IMG/VR virus record: IMGVR_UViG_3300009071_002060
Location: 1-64,000 of that record
DNA: 64,000 bases
Origin: a virus
Strand: one strand, 5' to 3'
The notes below the pieces were generated by a model that worked only from the letters and a program-made list of their open reading frames with translations, was not told where the DNA came from and did not search any database. How positions within the stretch are numbered: the first letter of the stretch is position 1; every line of letters starts with the position of its first letter. Positions 1-7,438 of the stretch are shown piece by piece. The translations under genes and the position numbers were made by a program.

Positions 1-27
1 CTTTTCTTTTGACTGAATTTTCTCACG

Positions 28-35
28 TATAAATA
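28..35 (+). promoter_or_regulatory. T4-type late promoter box
   Basis: TATAAATA is the full consensus of the T4-type late -10 element, read by a gp55-like sigma with the sliding clamp. It lies in the gene-free first 172 bases, upstream of the PP-loop gene. An imperfect hairpin with a TTAG loop (about 46-63) follows. Confidence 0.6.
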
Positions 36-105
36 GTGTTAGCAACGCCCATTAGTGGACGTCGGATACCTTGGACGCTTTGGTAATCATAAACCATTTA
101 TCTAG

Positions 106-134
106 TTGACTAGTAACGCCCTTCCGTGTATAGT
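106..134 (+). promoter_or_regulatory. sigma70-type promoter for the PP-loop/TctA/TctC operon
   Basis: TTGACT (106-111) and TATAGT (129-134) are separated by exactly 17 bases, close to the bacterial housekeeping consensus. Transcription would start near 141, 30 bases ahead of the PP-loop gene. With the late box at 28 this gives the operon both a host-type and a late-type promoter. Confidence 0.6.
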
Positions 135-172
135 GTGAGAGTACTATTAGCATTAACTTTTAGGTATCACGC

Positions 173-1354
173 ATGTTCACATCTCTTCAGCACCCTGACC
201 GATATGGTTATTATCAAATTGGTAATCGACGTACTTACAGTAAACTAGAGTTCGTTGATTATCTTAATCAATATCCTGCAGACTGGCATTGGGATTACAA
301 CGATGCATTCTTTAGCAGTTTTGATTGGGCAACAGAACCCGCAGAAGATATCAACACACTATATCGTAAGCGAGCAGAAGCACTACGAGAACAATACGAT
401 TACGTTGTTCTCTTCTATTCGGGTGGATACGACAGTTCGAATATGCTATATGCATTTTTGGATAACGGAATTCCTATAGATGAAATCTGTACGTACTATG
501 CAAGTCAGGATACATTCACAGGACAAAAAATAGAACTTGATAATTTTACCTGGCAGAAACTAGATGCCATTGAAAAGAAATATCCCAATATAAAGATCAC
601 ACGTTGGGATTACGGAGATGAATTTTTTAATTGGTCTGACAAAATTAAACAAGCAGGCGCCGGCGCTAACATGTTAGAAATGATAGCAGGAGGACTGATT
701 TCTATTAACCGTATTGTATTAGATTTTGGTCATGAATATGTTCCACACTGGAAGAAGTTGCTCATGCAAGGCAAAAAGGTTGCATGGGTACACGGTGCAG
801 ATAAACCTATGTTGCGATATCACAACGATACGTGGAAATTTAACTTTCATGATGGAATAATCAATGGTCGATTAACTCCAGTACGGCAAATACTTGATCA
901 AGGTGATATTGGAAATATTGAATTATTCTATTGGGCTCCCGATGCGACTTGTGCAAATATTATTATCAAACAATGTCATTTACTTAAAAATTATTACACC
1001 CCACAAGCAAAGATAGACTTTTCTAAAATACCAGGTGTTAAAAAGCATAATATTGAATATGGTTGGGAAATAGATAATATCTCACTTGACTTTGTTAAAC
1101 AACTATATCCAAGACTATTCTCTGGTAACTTGATTTTACCAAATGAAAATTGGTCAACGATTAAAAGTGCCCGCAGTATGTTTGGCAACAGAGATCATTG
1201 GTTCACACAATTAAACCATCATGCAGTAGATGAGTTTCATCGAATGTGGAAAGGAGCAAATAGCTCAATACATTCTCATTGGCATGATTGGTTCCACAAC
1301 GGCACTATCGAAAGCGGTATTCGTAGTTGCATTACACAAGATTATATTATATGA
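173..1354 (+). CDS. PP-loop (N-type ATP pyrophosphatase) superfamily protein
   Basis: The 393-residue protein carries the PP-loop signature SGGYDSS near residues 83-89, preceded by a hydrophobic strand (VVLFY), as in asparagine synthase, QueC/ExsB and tRNA thiolation enzymes. Such enzymes adenylate a carboxylate or carbonyl and release pyrophosphate. No N-terminal glutaminase domain is visible, so a full asparagine synthetase is unlikely, and no QueC-type four-Cys zinc site is evident. The substrate is unknown. The stop overlaps the next gene's start (ATGA), so the two are probably translationally coupled and co-transcribed from promoters at 28 and 106. Confidence 0.7.
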   Translation: MFTSLQHPDRYGYYQIGNRRTYSKLEFVDYLNQYPADWHWDYNDAFFSSFDWATEPAEDINTLYRKRAEALREQYDYVVLFYSGGYDSSNMLYAFLDNGIPIDEICTYYASQDTFTGQKIELDNFTWQKLDAIEKKYPNIKITRWDYGDEFFNWSDKIKQAGAGANMLEMIAGGLISINRIVLDFGHEYVPHWKKLLMQGKKVAWVHGADKPMLRYHNDTWKFNFHDGIINGRLTPVRQILDQGDIGNIELFYWAPDATCANIIIKQCHLLKNYYTPQAKIDFSKIPGVKKHNIEYGWEIDNISLDFVKQLYPRLFSGNLILPNENWSTIKSARSMFGNRDHWFTQLNHHAVDEFHRMWKGANSSIHSHWHDWFHNGTIESGIRSCITQDYII

Positions 1355-2619
1355 TTGAAGTTGTAATTGCATTAGCGGCCGGAATATGTGCAGGTGTGTT
1401 TGCTGGGTTAATACCCGGTGTTCCAATTATGATGGGCTTTATGCTTTTCTTGCCAATGGTCAGTGCTGATGCATTTTGTTTAAGTTTGTATGGAGTGGTA
1501 ATGACTCTTGGTACACAGTTCTTTGGTAGCCAAGCAGTATTGTATTATCGTATTCCTGGGGAAACCAGCAGTTTCCCCACATTAATTGAAAGCAAAAACT
1601 TTACAACACCTGAACAACTACGTCATACTATACAAGTGACAACCTGGGGCAGTCTTGTTGCAACTATAATTGCATTGTTGCTATTATCGTTGGCTCTTAC
1701 AAGTGGTGCATTAGATTGGGTCAAGCTCAGCATTGAATTTAGAGGTCTTGTGTTTGCATTGCTTATTGGTATGTGTATATTTGGTAATGGTCATGCATTG
1801 GCAAATATTGTTATTCTTGGTCTAGCAAGTTTCTTTGCATTCTACGAAGACATTGCTCCGCTAACAGGATTTATGCCTACCTACTACTTTAGCAGTATGT
1901 TGTCTCTTATTATTATCTTCGCAATGCAGTTGGTATGGAATAGTTCTGACAGGTTTAAAACATACTCAGTTGGAACACATTCAACGTTTAAACTACGCGA
2001 GTGGTTGCCTTTTTATGCAAAATATGGATCTCTTGGAACCGTGTTTGGACTGGTACCACAACTAGGTGCTACCTTTAGCAGTTATCTTACTTACTCGTGG
2101 TTAAAGAAGAATAATGCCAGTCCGACACACAGAGTTGCCGGAGCAGAAACAGCGAATAACGGAGCAATAGTATTTCAATGGTTTCCGTTGTTTTTGTTTG
2201 GTATTCCAATTACAGGCAGTGAGATAATGCTAGTATCTCATTTTAATCAATTAGGACTTGATTTTAGTTTTCTTAAAGACTGGACTCAAGTTGCATGGCT
2301 TGCAGGATTGATCGCACTAGCAGGATTAATCTACACTAGAATTTGCTTAACGACGAATCAATTACTTTATAAAGTGGTTGGAAGAGCATTGAGCTCACGT
2401 TACCTCACAATCGCTATTGCGTTTGGAAGCATGTACTTATTTTATTGGGTTGGTAATTACACTGCTAAGTTTATGTTAATCCATTTAATGATTTTCATTC
2501 CGGTCAGTTGGATAGTAGCTAAATTAAAAGTAAACCTATTAGCAGTTACTATTGGAATGATATTGATGAGTGAGATACTTCTTACTTTTTATCAACTGTT
2601 ACAAATTCACATTCTATAA
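1351..2619 (+). CDS. tctA: TctA-like permease of the tripartite tricarboxylate transporter family
   Basis: This is a 422-residue, strongly hydrophobic protein with about 10-12 membrane segments. Both TctA signature regions are visible: near the N-terminus GLIPGVP followed by RIPGETSSFPT (family pattern IPG-x-x-SS-x-x-T), and in the second half PQLGATFSSYLTY, then GAETANNGA and FGIPITGSE (family patterns PGAGATIASFLAY, PEAANNA, LGIPGS). This two-fold arrangement is typical of TctA, although family members are usually near 500 residues. The ATG at 1351 was chosen because it forms an ATGA overlap with the PP-loop gene. Neighbours are a PP-loop enzyme and a TctC-like binding protein; the small subunit TctB is not seen. 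Likely role: uptake of a small carboxylate across the inner membrane during infection. Confidence 0.78.
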   Translation: MIEVVIALAAGICAGVFAGLIPGVPIMMGFMLFLPMVSADAFCLSLYGVVMTLGTQFFGSQAVLYYRIPGETSSFPTLIESKNFTTPEQLRHTIQVTTWGSLVATIIALLLLSLALTSGALDWVKLSIEFRGLVFALLIGMCIFGNGHALANIVILGLASFFAFYEDIAPLTGFMPTYYFSSMLSLIIIFAMQLVWNSSDRFKTYSVGTHSTFKLREWLPFYAKYGSLGTVFGLVPQLGATFSSYLTYSWLKKNNASPTHRVAGAETANNGAIVFQWFPLFLFGIPITGSEIMLVSHFNQLGLDFSFLKDWTQVAWLAGLIALAGLIYTRICLTTNQLLYKVVGRALSSRYLTIAIAFGSMYLFYWVGNYTAKFMLIHLMIFIPVSWIVAKLKVNLLAVTIGMILMSEILLTFYQLLQIHIL

Positions 2620-2630
2620 GGAGAATTAAA

Positions 2631-3461
2631 GTGAAAAAATTACTAATTGCCGCAACGATGTTGTGTTTGCCGTTTACAGCAAATGCCGCAGATATTATTC
2701 CTACTGCAAACCTCAAAGGTCCACAAGGAAAAATAGTACAGAATATTATTGCTAATTCTGTAACAACAAAGTTTGTAGCAAAGCAAACAGGTGGATGTGG
2801 AGAAGCCGTAGCAACATTTGAATCTGCTACAGGTCCTGTTGCTATTATATGGAGTAACTCCATGTACAGGAATAGCAAGAAGGCAAACCAAAATTGTATT
2901 ATCAAACACGATGAAGCCAGATCTGTTATGCAGGCTCGTGTACCATACGACATTTGTGTTACAAAAGGAGTCAACCTAGTTAAAGGCACTGACATGGCTT
3001 TTGGCAATAACAAGTTTAATCCACAAATTGATCAACTTGCAGATCTTAACACAAACGGATTAGGTATTGAGTTTAGAACTGTTACATATAGAGGCAGTGG
3101 CCCAGTAGCCGCCGCAGTTGGCAATGGAGATGTTAATATTGGAATTATTGCAACTCCAAGTGCAAAGAAAGCAATTGAAGCAGGAAGTATTCAATGCTTG
3201 TATTCAACAGGATCAGACCGTTACGGTCAACTGCCAATGTCAGAGTTTGTTCCTGGTACAAAACTTGCTAACTACAATCTTGGTATGATGGTGTTTACTC
3301 GTAACATGAGCAAAGCAGATCACGCCGCATTGGTTTCAGAACTTGAGCCACTTGAAGAAGCTCTAGTAATGCAAGACATGTTTGATGTCAAAGTTGATCT
3401 CGAAGATGCAGATACTAAAGCATTTATTGAAGAAGCAAAGAGCTTAGAAAACACTAACTAA
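2631..3461 (+). CDS. tctC: TctC/Bug-like periplasmic solute-binding protein
   Basis: A GTG start with a good ribosome site (aaggaga) begins a 276-residue protein with a classic Sec signal peptide (basic MKK, hydrophobic core, ANA-A cleavage around residue 20). The mature part has the look of the tripartite tricarboxylate receptor family: about residues 150-180 contain FRTVTYRGSGPVAAAVGNGD, like the YKGGGPALTALLGGxVD motif, and the length fits. Several cysteines may form periplasmic disulfides. It lies 11 bases after the TctA-like gene and would deliver ligand to it. The ligand cannot be read from the sequence. Confidence 0.68.
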   Translation: MKKLLIAATMLCLPFTANAADIIPTANLKGPQGKIVQNIIANSVTTKFVAKQTGGCGEAVATFESATGPVAIIWSNSMYRNSKKANQNCIIKHDEARSVMQARVPYDICVTKGVNLVKGTDMAFGNNKFNPQIDQLADLNTNGLGIEFRTVTYRGSGPVAAAVGNGDVNIGIIATPSAKKAIEAGSIQCLYSTGSDRYGQLPMSEFVPGTKLANYNLGMMVFTRNMSKADHAALVSELEPLEEALVMQDMFDVKVDLEDADTKAFIEEAKSLENTN

Positions 3462-3488
3462 GTCTCTTTTGGTAAGATTAATAGTAGA

Positions 3489-3543
3489 CCTTCTGTGGTT
3501 ATAATGCTATACTAGTATAGTAATAACATATAATCACAGAAGG
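3489..3543 (+). promoter_or_regulatory. Large inverted repeat around an inner palindrome, including the ribosome site
   Basis: Arms of 14 bases at 3489-3502 and 3530-3543 pair with a single G/T wobble, and enclose a perfect 14-base palindrome CTATACTAGTATAG (3507-3520). The right arm holds the AAGGA ribosome site of the gene at 3552. The structure may end the upstream operon, mask the ribosome site, or be an operator; no T-run follows, so a simple terminator is less likely. Confidence 0.6.
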
Positions 3544-3551
3544 ATTCTATT

Positions 3552-3734
3552 ATGACTACTATGACTACTGAACCTATGCCATTTGATTCGCTTGAAGTCC
3601 GTAAGGCTACAAACGGATTTATTTTAATTGTAAATGATATTGAAGGCGATGCACACGAATACGTGTATGACACTTCGCGTAAACTAATGAAAGTGTTAAA
3701 GGCTACACTCGAGCCAAAAAAACCAGGAGTTTAA
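3552..3734 (+). CDS. Small protein of unknown function
   Basis: A 60-residue soluble protein with a Met/Thr-rich start and a KKPGV end. I do not recognise a family. AAGGA lies 7 bases before ATG 3552, which favours this start over the ATG at 3561, although that site is inside the inverted repeat at 3489-3543. It is followed after 5 bases by another unknown gene, suggesting co-expression. Confidence 0.6.
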   Translation: MTTMTTEPMPFDSLEVRKATNGFILIVNDIEGDAHEYVYDTSRKLMKVLKATLEPKKPGV

Positions 3735-3739
3735 CTCCA

Positions 3740-4474
3740 ATGGCAACTCTCGAAGAACAACAAAAAACCGTTGACACGATCAAACACGGATTACGTACTT
3801 ACAACATATATGTTTCTGGGTATGGTGGTGAAATGGTACTTAGCAAATGCACCAAAGAACAGTACGAATTTTGGAGCGAGTATGAAGATGATCACGAACG
3901 TGAATTTTTAGATTATATGCTTGAAGAATGCCGACACGACGACGATCTTGAAGAAGATAATATTGAAGGGCAACCATGGGAACATGTTCCTGAATCAGCT
4001 CGATTCGAAAACGGTATGTCATGGTATGACTTTGACGATGTTGAGCATACCAATGGTGCTACCTATAGTGGCGCATATATAACTGTTGAGTCAACAGACA
4101 GTGCTGGGAATATCGAAGAGGTATTTGACGGTTCAGTTGAAGACTTTGAAAGCAAGTTTAAAATTCAAAAATCTGAATTTGATTACGATAAACAAATGAA
4201 TGAACTTGTTGACAAAGACGGACACAACTATATCTTCTTTGGCATGAGTGTTGAAAAAGGTCAATTCAGTAATTTTGAATTTGAATCAATGACGCCACCG
4301 GAATGGGATCGCTTAAAATTTGATGTTATAGAATATCCAAACGGGGATAATATAATTGAAAACTTCAGGTTTGTTGATGCAAAAGGTGAAGATTCCACTG
4401 ACATAGATGTATGGGATCAAGGTGGCGATGGCACAACAGGCAAAGGATTCTATGCTGAGGTATGGGATTATTAA
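3740..4474 (+). CDS. Acidic protein of unknown function
   Basis: A 244-residue, strongly acidic protein rich in Asp, Glu, Tyr and Trp, with no signal peptide, membrane segment or motif that I recognise. Such acidity is common in phage inhibitors and DNA mimics, but nothing here proves that role. The stop overlaps the start of a tiny membrane-protein gene (TAATG). Confidence 0.6.
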   Translation: MATLEEQQKTVDTIKHGLRTYNIYVSGYGGEMVLSKCTKEQYEFWSEYEDDHEREFLDYMLEECRHDDDLEEDNIEGQPWEHVPESARFENGMSWYDFDDVEHTNGATYSGAYITVESTDSAGNIEEVFDGSVEDFESKFKIQKSEFDYDKQMNELVDKDGHNYIFFGMSVEKGQFSNFEFESMTPPEWDRLKFDVIEYPNGDNIIENFRFVDAKGEDSTDIDVWDQGGDGTTGKGFYAEVWDY

Positions 4475-4563
4475 TGGATCCAGACGATTTTCCTTTGATA
4501 TTAGCAATGGTTGTTTCGTTAGGATTTGCAATAGCCGTGCTGGCAGGCATATTTTTAGGTTGA
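4474..4563 (+). CDS. Tiny single-pass membrane protein
   Basis: A 29-residue reading frame begins inside the previous stop (TAATG). It has an acidic N-terminus (MDPDDFP) followed by a continuous hydrophobic stretch of about 20 residues ending in IFLG. The start/stop overlap and clear membrane character support a real gene. Function unknown; small phage membrane peptides can be superinfection or lysis factors, which is only a possibility here. Confidence 0.5.
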   Translation: MDPDDFPLILAMVVSLGFAIAVLAGIFLG

Positions 4564-4599
4564 CAGCATAAGTCAGACGTGTTAGTATACGTATACTAA
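4560..4599 (+). promoter_or_regulatory. Promoter with an 18-base perfect palindrome
   Basis: TTGACA (4560-4565) precedes the perfect palindrome TTAGTATACGTATACTAA (4582-4599). A 17-base spacer puts the weak -10 TAGTAT at 4583-4588, inside the palindrome. A protein bound there would block the promoter. It shares the GTATAC core with the promoters at 5047, 5672, 7098 and 7366. Confidence 0.5.
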
Positions 4600-4621
4600 A
4601 ACAACTAGACAGGTTATCTAG

Positions 4622-4942
4622 ATGGCTTATGCAGTTACACATTCTAAAGTACGTAACGCCTTTAATACACTGAACAAGCAAGTGTTTAGTAACCAGCTAG
4701 ATTTTGAATCAGTTGAGCTGGACATAGATTTCCTGGATACAGAATGGGGATTTTGTATTCCAGAAGACGGTGAAATTATACTGGGTTTAACAGATGAATT
4801 TCCAAACCGTAAAAGTTTCGTAGACGTGCTATGTCACGAAATGATCCACCTATATCAGATAGTAAACAACCTCAACGTTGATCATAAATCTACTTTTAAA
4901 AAGTGGGCCAAGTCAGCAGAAAAACTTGGACATCATGTATGA
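4622..4942 (+). CDS. SprT-like zinc metallopeptidase
   Basis: A 106-residue protein with the zinc motif HEMIH at residues 72-76 and a further His in VDHKSTF (residue 88), matching the HExxH...H arrangement of the SprT-like family (compare Spartan, which cleaves DNA-crosslinked proteins). The C-terminal zinc ribbon of longer SprT proteins is missing. It follows the palindromic promoter at 4560 and overlaps a tiny membrane-protein gene. The cellular target is unknown. Confidence 0.72.
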   Translation: MAYAVTHSKVRNAFNTLNKQVFSNQLDFESVELDIDFLDTEWGFCIPEDGEIILGLTDEFPNRKSFVDVLCHEMIHLYQIVNNLNVDHKSTFKKWAKSAEKLGHHV

Positions 4943-5033
4943 GATGCTTTGGGCGATACTAGTACTAGCTATAATATTCATGTTTCCGATACTACTTCTA
5001 GTGATGTGGAATAACGAAAATCCCCAAAAATAA
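4935..5033 (+). CDS. Tiny single-pass membrane protein
   Basis: A 32-residue frame (MYEMLWAILV... to NENPQK) overlaps the end of the SprT-like gene by 8 bases. It consists of one hydrophobic helix of about 20 residues followed by a short polar tail. It is the second such mini-gene within 500 bases. Function unknown. Confidence 0.45.
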   Translation: MYEMLWAILVLAIIFMFPILLLVMWNNENPQK

Positions 5034-5046
5034 ACGTAAAAAATGG

Positions 5047-5075
5047 TTGACCTTTTGGGGAATCCGTTGTATACT
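5047..5075 (+). promoter_or_regulatory. sigma70 promoter, GTATAC family copy 1
   Basis: TTGACC (5047-5052), a 17-base spacer, then TATACT (5070-5075) within GTATACTGTGTATA. The downstream sequence AATAAGGAA is shared with the copies at 7098 and 7366, and nearly with the one at 5672. Confidence 0.75.
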
Positions 5076-5106
5076 GTGTATATAATAAGGAATAGAGGAA
5101 CACACA

Positions 5107-5649
5107 ATGAACGCATTAGTTAAACATATTGAAGCAAAAAATGCAAAAACTCAGGAATGGGTAGATGCTGGTCCAGATCGTTGGGCAGGTATGTTGTCAA
5201 CTGATGTTGAGCATTGGGCAGACTATAATGTTACTACTCCAGCCCAGCTGGATAGGTACTTAGATACACAGAGCTTGTATGAGGTGATTTCCGATTGTAC
5301 CTCCAAGTCGTATGCTAGGTCTGAAATAGCCAGGCTTGACACTGTCTCTGAGGAGGATTTCAAGAAGGAGCAGGACTATTGGTTCGCTCAAAGCGAAATT
5401 GCATTCAATGAGGAGGTTGCCGCTAAAGCAAAAGCATTGGCTGACTTTGAAGCTGAGGTTAACGTATGCCTTGAAGCTGGCGCCATTGATAGAGCAACGG
5501 CTCTACGTTGGATGACTGAAGATGAGAGGTTCTATCATTTACAAGATGTAGAACATTGGGTTTGGGATAAAGGTATCCTATTTACAGACGAAGGCAAGGC
5601 TGTCTGTAAGGAATTAGAAGTTCTTATAGAACATGAGGAGGTAGCATAA
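5107..5649 (+). CDS. Protein of unknown function
   Basis: A 180-residue, acidic, mostly helical protein rich in Ala, Glu and Trp; no family recognised. It has its own strong promoter (5047) and ribosome site (gagga). Codon use differs from the neighbours (more AGG, GAG, GCC), hinting at separate acquisition. Its place in a run of small genes with strong host-type promoters suggests early expression. Confidence 0.6.
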   Translation: MNALVKHIEAKNAKTQEWVDAGPDRWAGMLSTDVEHWADYNVTTPAQLDRYLDTQSLYEVISDCTSKSYARSEIARLDTVSEEDFKKEQDYWFAQSEIAFNEEVAAKAKALADFEAEVNVCLEAGAIDRATALRWMTEDERFYHLQDVEHWVWDKGILFTDEGKAVCKELEVLIEHEEVA

Positions 5650-5671
5650 TCTGTGATTCCAAAATAAATGG

Positions 5672-5699
5672 TTGACATTTTGGTTAGATGTGTTATACT
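5672..5699 (+). promoter_or_regulatory. sigma70 promoter, GTATAC family copy 2
   Basis: TTGACA (5672-5677), a 16-base spacer and TATACT (5694-5699); the -10 is part of TATACTGTATA, followed by CACAATAAGAAATTAGGAG, nearly the same as the other copies. Confidence 0.72.
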
Positions 5700-5729
5700 G
5701 TATACACAATAAGAAATTAGGAGCAAGAA

Positions 5730-6059
5730 ATGAGCAAAGAGGTAAACGTAGCAGATATCCTGGACCAGGATGATATGGTTGTAAGCACCAAGGGTTTTAC
5801 CCGCGGCCAACTTAAAACTGCTTTTGACAAGTTGACTGAAAAATTGGACGACTGGAAAATGCCTATTAATACTGTTATCCATATTAAGGATTGGTATTTG
5901 ATGATTGAGGCATGTTCTTTTTTCACTGGTAGCCAGCTCTGGCAAGTTAAGGATTTGGGTCTTGGCCTAATGCACGTTAAAGCAGACGGGTACTACAACA
6001 CTGAAGCGAAATTGTTAGCATTCCAGGTAATTCAACTTCCTGACGCAACAGGTGCATAA
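5730..6059 (+). CDS. Protein of unknown function
   Basis: A 109-residue soluble protein with an acidic N-terminus and a strong ribosome site (aggag). No motif recognised. It heads a run of five small genes (5730-7002) that ends at the terminator at 7018, which probably form one early transcript from the promoter at 5672. Confidence 0.6.
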   Translation: MSKEVNVADILDQDDMVVSTKGFTRGQLKTAFDKLTEKLDDWKMPINTVIHIKDWYLMIEACSFFTGSQLWQVKDLGLGLMHVKADGYYNTEAKLLAFQVIQLPDATGA

Positions 6060-6070
6060 GGAGATAAGAT

Positions 6071-6415
6071 ATGGAATACCCCTTAGAAATTGTTGACACT
6101 GGTGATAGTGTCCAGTCCTCTGGTACAAGCCTAATAGGTTATGTAAATGCAACCATCACCGAGATTGAAATTCTCTTTGGTGAGAATCTCGGCCCAAGTG
6201 GTGATGACAAAGTGTTCAATGAATTCCGTGGTGAAGTCCAAAGTAGCGATGGAGACGTTGAAACTGTTACAGTTTATGATTGGAAAGAAAAAAGTCCATT
6301 TACTGCTCAATCAGGAGAGTACCGTTGGCATGTTGGTGGCTTCAATCACGAAGCGGTCTATTTAGTAAATGACCTGCTTGAAGAACTGAGAGTCAAGCAT
6401 GAAAAACTCAGTTGA
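6071..6415 (+). CDS. Protein of unknown function
   Basis: A 114-residue, acidic, beta-rich-looking protein; ribosome site aaggaga. No family recognised. It overlaps the next small gene by 17 bases, consistent with translational coupling. Confidence 0.58.
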   Translation: MEYPLEIVDTGDSVQSSGTSLIGYVNATITEIEILFGENLGPSGDDKVFNEFRGEVQSSDGDVETVTVYDWKEKSPFTAQSGEYRWHVGGFNHEAVYLVNDLLEELRVKHEKLS

Positions 6416-6572
6416 ATTTAACAAAGTCTGGATAAGAGAAAACTTTGAACTTTTTTCGCGGAGGTTGTTTGACTTCCACAATGAATACAGTGAATCACAT
6501 GATATCACTGTTGACGAGAGCCGTAACGGCTTTATTACGTACATTGCCAAACTTGAAAAGGAAACAGTGTAA
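6399..6572 (+). CDS. Small protein of unknown function
   Basis: A 57-residue frame from ATG 6399 to TAA 6570-6572, starting inside the previous gene and ending in a TAATG overlap with the next. The protein is soluble and helical, with many Phe and Glu residues. No motif recognised. The double overlap supports coding. Confidence 0.5.
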   Translation: MKNSVEFNKVWIRENFELFSRRLFDFHNEYSESHDITVDESRNGFITYIAKLEKETV

Positions 6573-6751
6573 TGGAACTAACTGACCAAGAAGTACTCGA
6601 TTCAACTCGTGCCTTCTGGGAGGCTAAATGCAACAAACATATTCAGATGTACGAATACGGCAAGTATTCGTTTGAAGAGTTTGTTACCAATATGTCCCGC
6701 ATGGGGTGGGATCCTCAAGTCGTCGAAGAGCTTGTCTTAGAAGACGCATAA
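6572..6751 (+). CDS. Small acidic protein of unknown function
   Basis: A 59-residue frame from ATG 6572 (in TAATG) to TAA 6749-6751, acidic and helical, ending LVLEDA. No motif recognised. It lies between two overlapping or closely spaced genes in the same direction. Confidence 0.5.
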   Translation: MELTDQEVLDSTRAFWEAKCNKHIQMYEYGKYSFEEFVTNMSRMGWDPQVVEELVLEDA

Positions 6752-6765
6752 CAAAGGAGAATAAA

Positions 6766-7002
6766 ATGGGTATCGCATGTGAATATACGTATAAATTTCC
6801 GGTTGATGAATGGGACCGTATTGGAGGGTTGTATAGCCTAGCTGATGTTCCTGTTGTAAGTCACAAAGACCTTACTCGTCTTGGGGAGATTGTTACACGT
6901 GATAAAGATCAAGAACTCTACGAAGTGGTAGACGACCAGAAAGGTTGGACGTTGGTAGTGCCATTTTCTGATGTAAAACCACTAGAACCTATGCCAGCAT
7001 AA
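6766..7002 (+). CDS. Small protein of unknown function
   Basis: The ATG at 6766 follows a strong ribosome site (aaggaga, 7 bases away) and gives 78 residues with an SH3-like, beta-rich appearance. A longer in-frame reading upstream would run through the previous gene and is less likely. It is the last gene before a strong terminator. Confidence 0.6.
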   Translation: MGIACEYTYKFPVDEWDRIGGLYSLADVPVVSHKDLTRLGEIVTRDKDQELYEVVDDQKGWTLVVPFSDVKPLEPMPA

Positions 7003-7017
7003 TAAAAAAATGCTCCT

Positions 7018-7064
7018 AAAAACCCAGCAGATCGCTAAGTTGTTGATCTTGCTGGGTTTTTTCT
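7018..7064 (+). terminator. Rho-independent terminator
   Basis: AAACCCAGCA pairs with TGCTGGGTTT (an inner GATC/GATC extension adds to the stem) and is followed by TTTTCTTTT. It closes the small-gene run 5730-7002. Confidence 0.85.
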
Positions 7065-7097
7065 TTTAAAAAAATGCACTTTTCTGGCAGATTTTGG

Positions 7098-7126
7098 TTG
7101 ACCATTTGGGAAAGATGTCGTATACT
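7098..7126 (+). promoter_or_regulatory. sigma70 promoter, GTATAC family copy 3
   Basis: TTGACC (7098-7103), 17 bases, TATACT (7121-7126). The -10 lies in the perfect odd palindrome GTATACTGTATAC (7120-7132), followed by ATAATAAGGAATTAGGAG. Confidence 0.75.
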
Positions 7127-7159
7127 GTATACATAATAAGGAATTAGGAGTTATACCAA

Positions 7160-7360
7160 ATGAAAAATACAGTTATATATGGTGCCGTTATTGTAGCAAT
7201 GTTCGTATCAGTAGGATATGTTGCAAACAATGCTCTAATGATGCCTGATGTGCAGGTTAGCTATTCCACGAAGCATTGTGTGAAAGTGGTTAACTATGCA
7301 GATACCAACTTCTCATGTGAAAATATGCCCAGCAAATTTAATCATGTTTGGGTCAAATAA
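7160..7360 (+). CDS. Small membrane-anchored protein
   Basis: A 66-residue protein with one N-terminal hydrophobic helix (residues 4-24) that could be an anchor or an uncleaved signal, and a short tail containing two Cys. The tail, with VKVVNYAD and SCENMPSKF, resembles small proteins I remember from marine T4-like phages, but the function is unknown. It has its own promoter (7098) and precedes the AAA+ gene. Confidence 0.55.
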   Translation: MKNTVIYGAVIVAMFVSVGYVANNALMMPDVQVSYSTKHCVKVVNYADTNFSCENMPSKFNHVWVK

Positions 7361-7365
7361 GAGGT

Positions 7366-7394
7366 TGACCATTTGTTATTTGTAGTGTATACTA
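7366..7394 (+). promoter_or_regulatory. sigma70 promoter, GTATAC family copy 4
   Basis: TTGACC (7366-7371), 17 bases, TATACT (7389-7394), then ACAAGTATAATAAGGAA. The half-sites TATACT and AGTATA form a spaced inverted repeat. The leader before the AAA+ gene is about 38 bases. Confidence 0.75.
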
Positions 7395-7438
7395 CAAGTA
7401 TAATAAGGAAACGACGTTAAGGAATTAAGGAGCCAAAC

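Noticed and set aside
173-1354. PP-loop protein as a complete asparagine synthetase
   Set aside because: No N-terminal Cys glutaminase domain is present and the gene is too short for AsnB.
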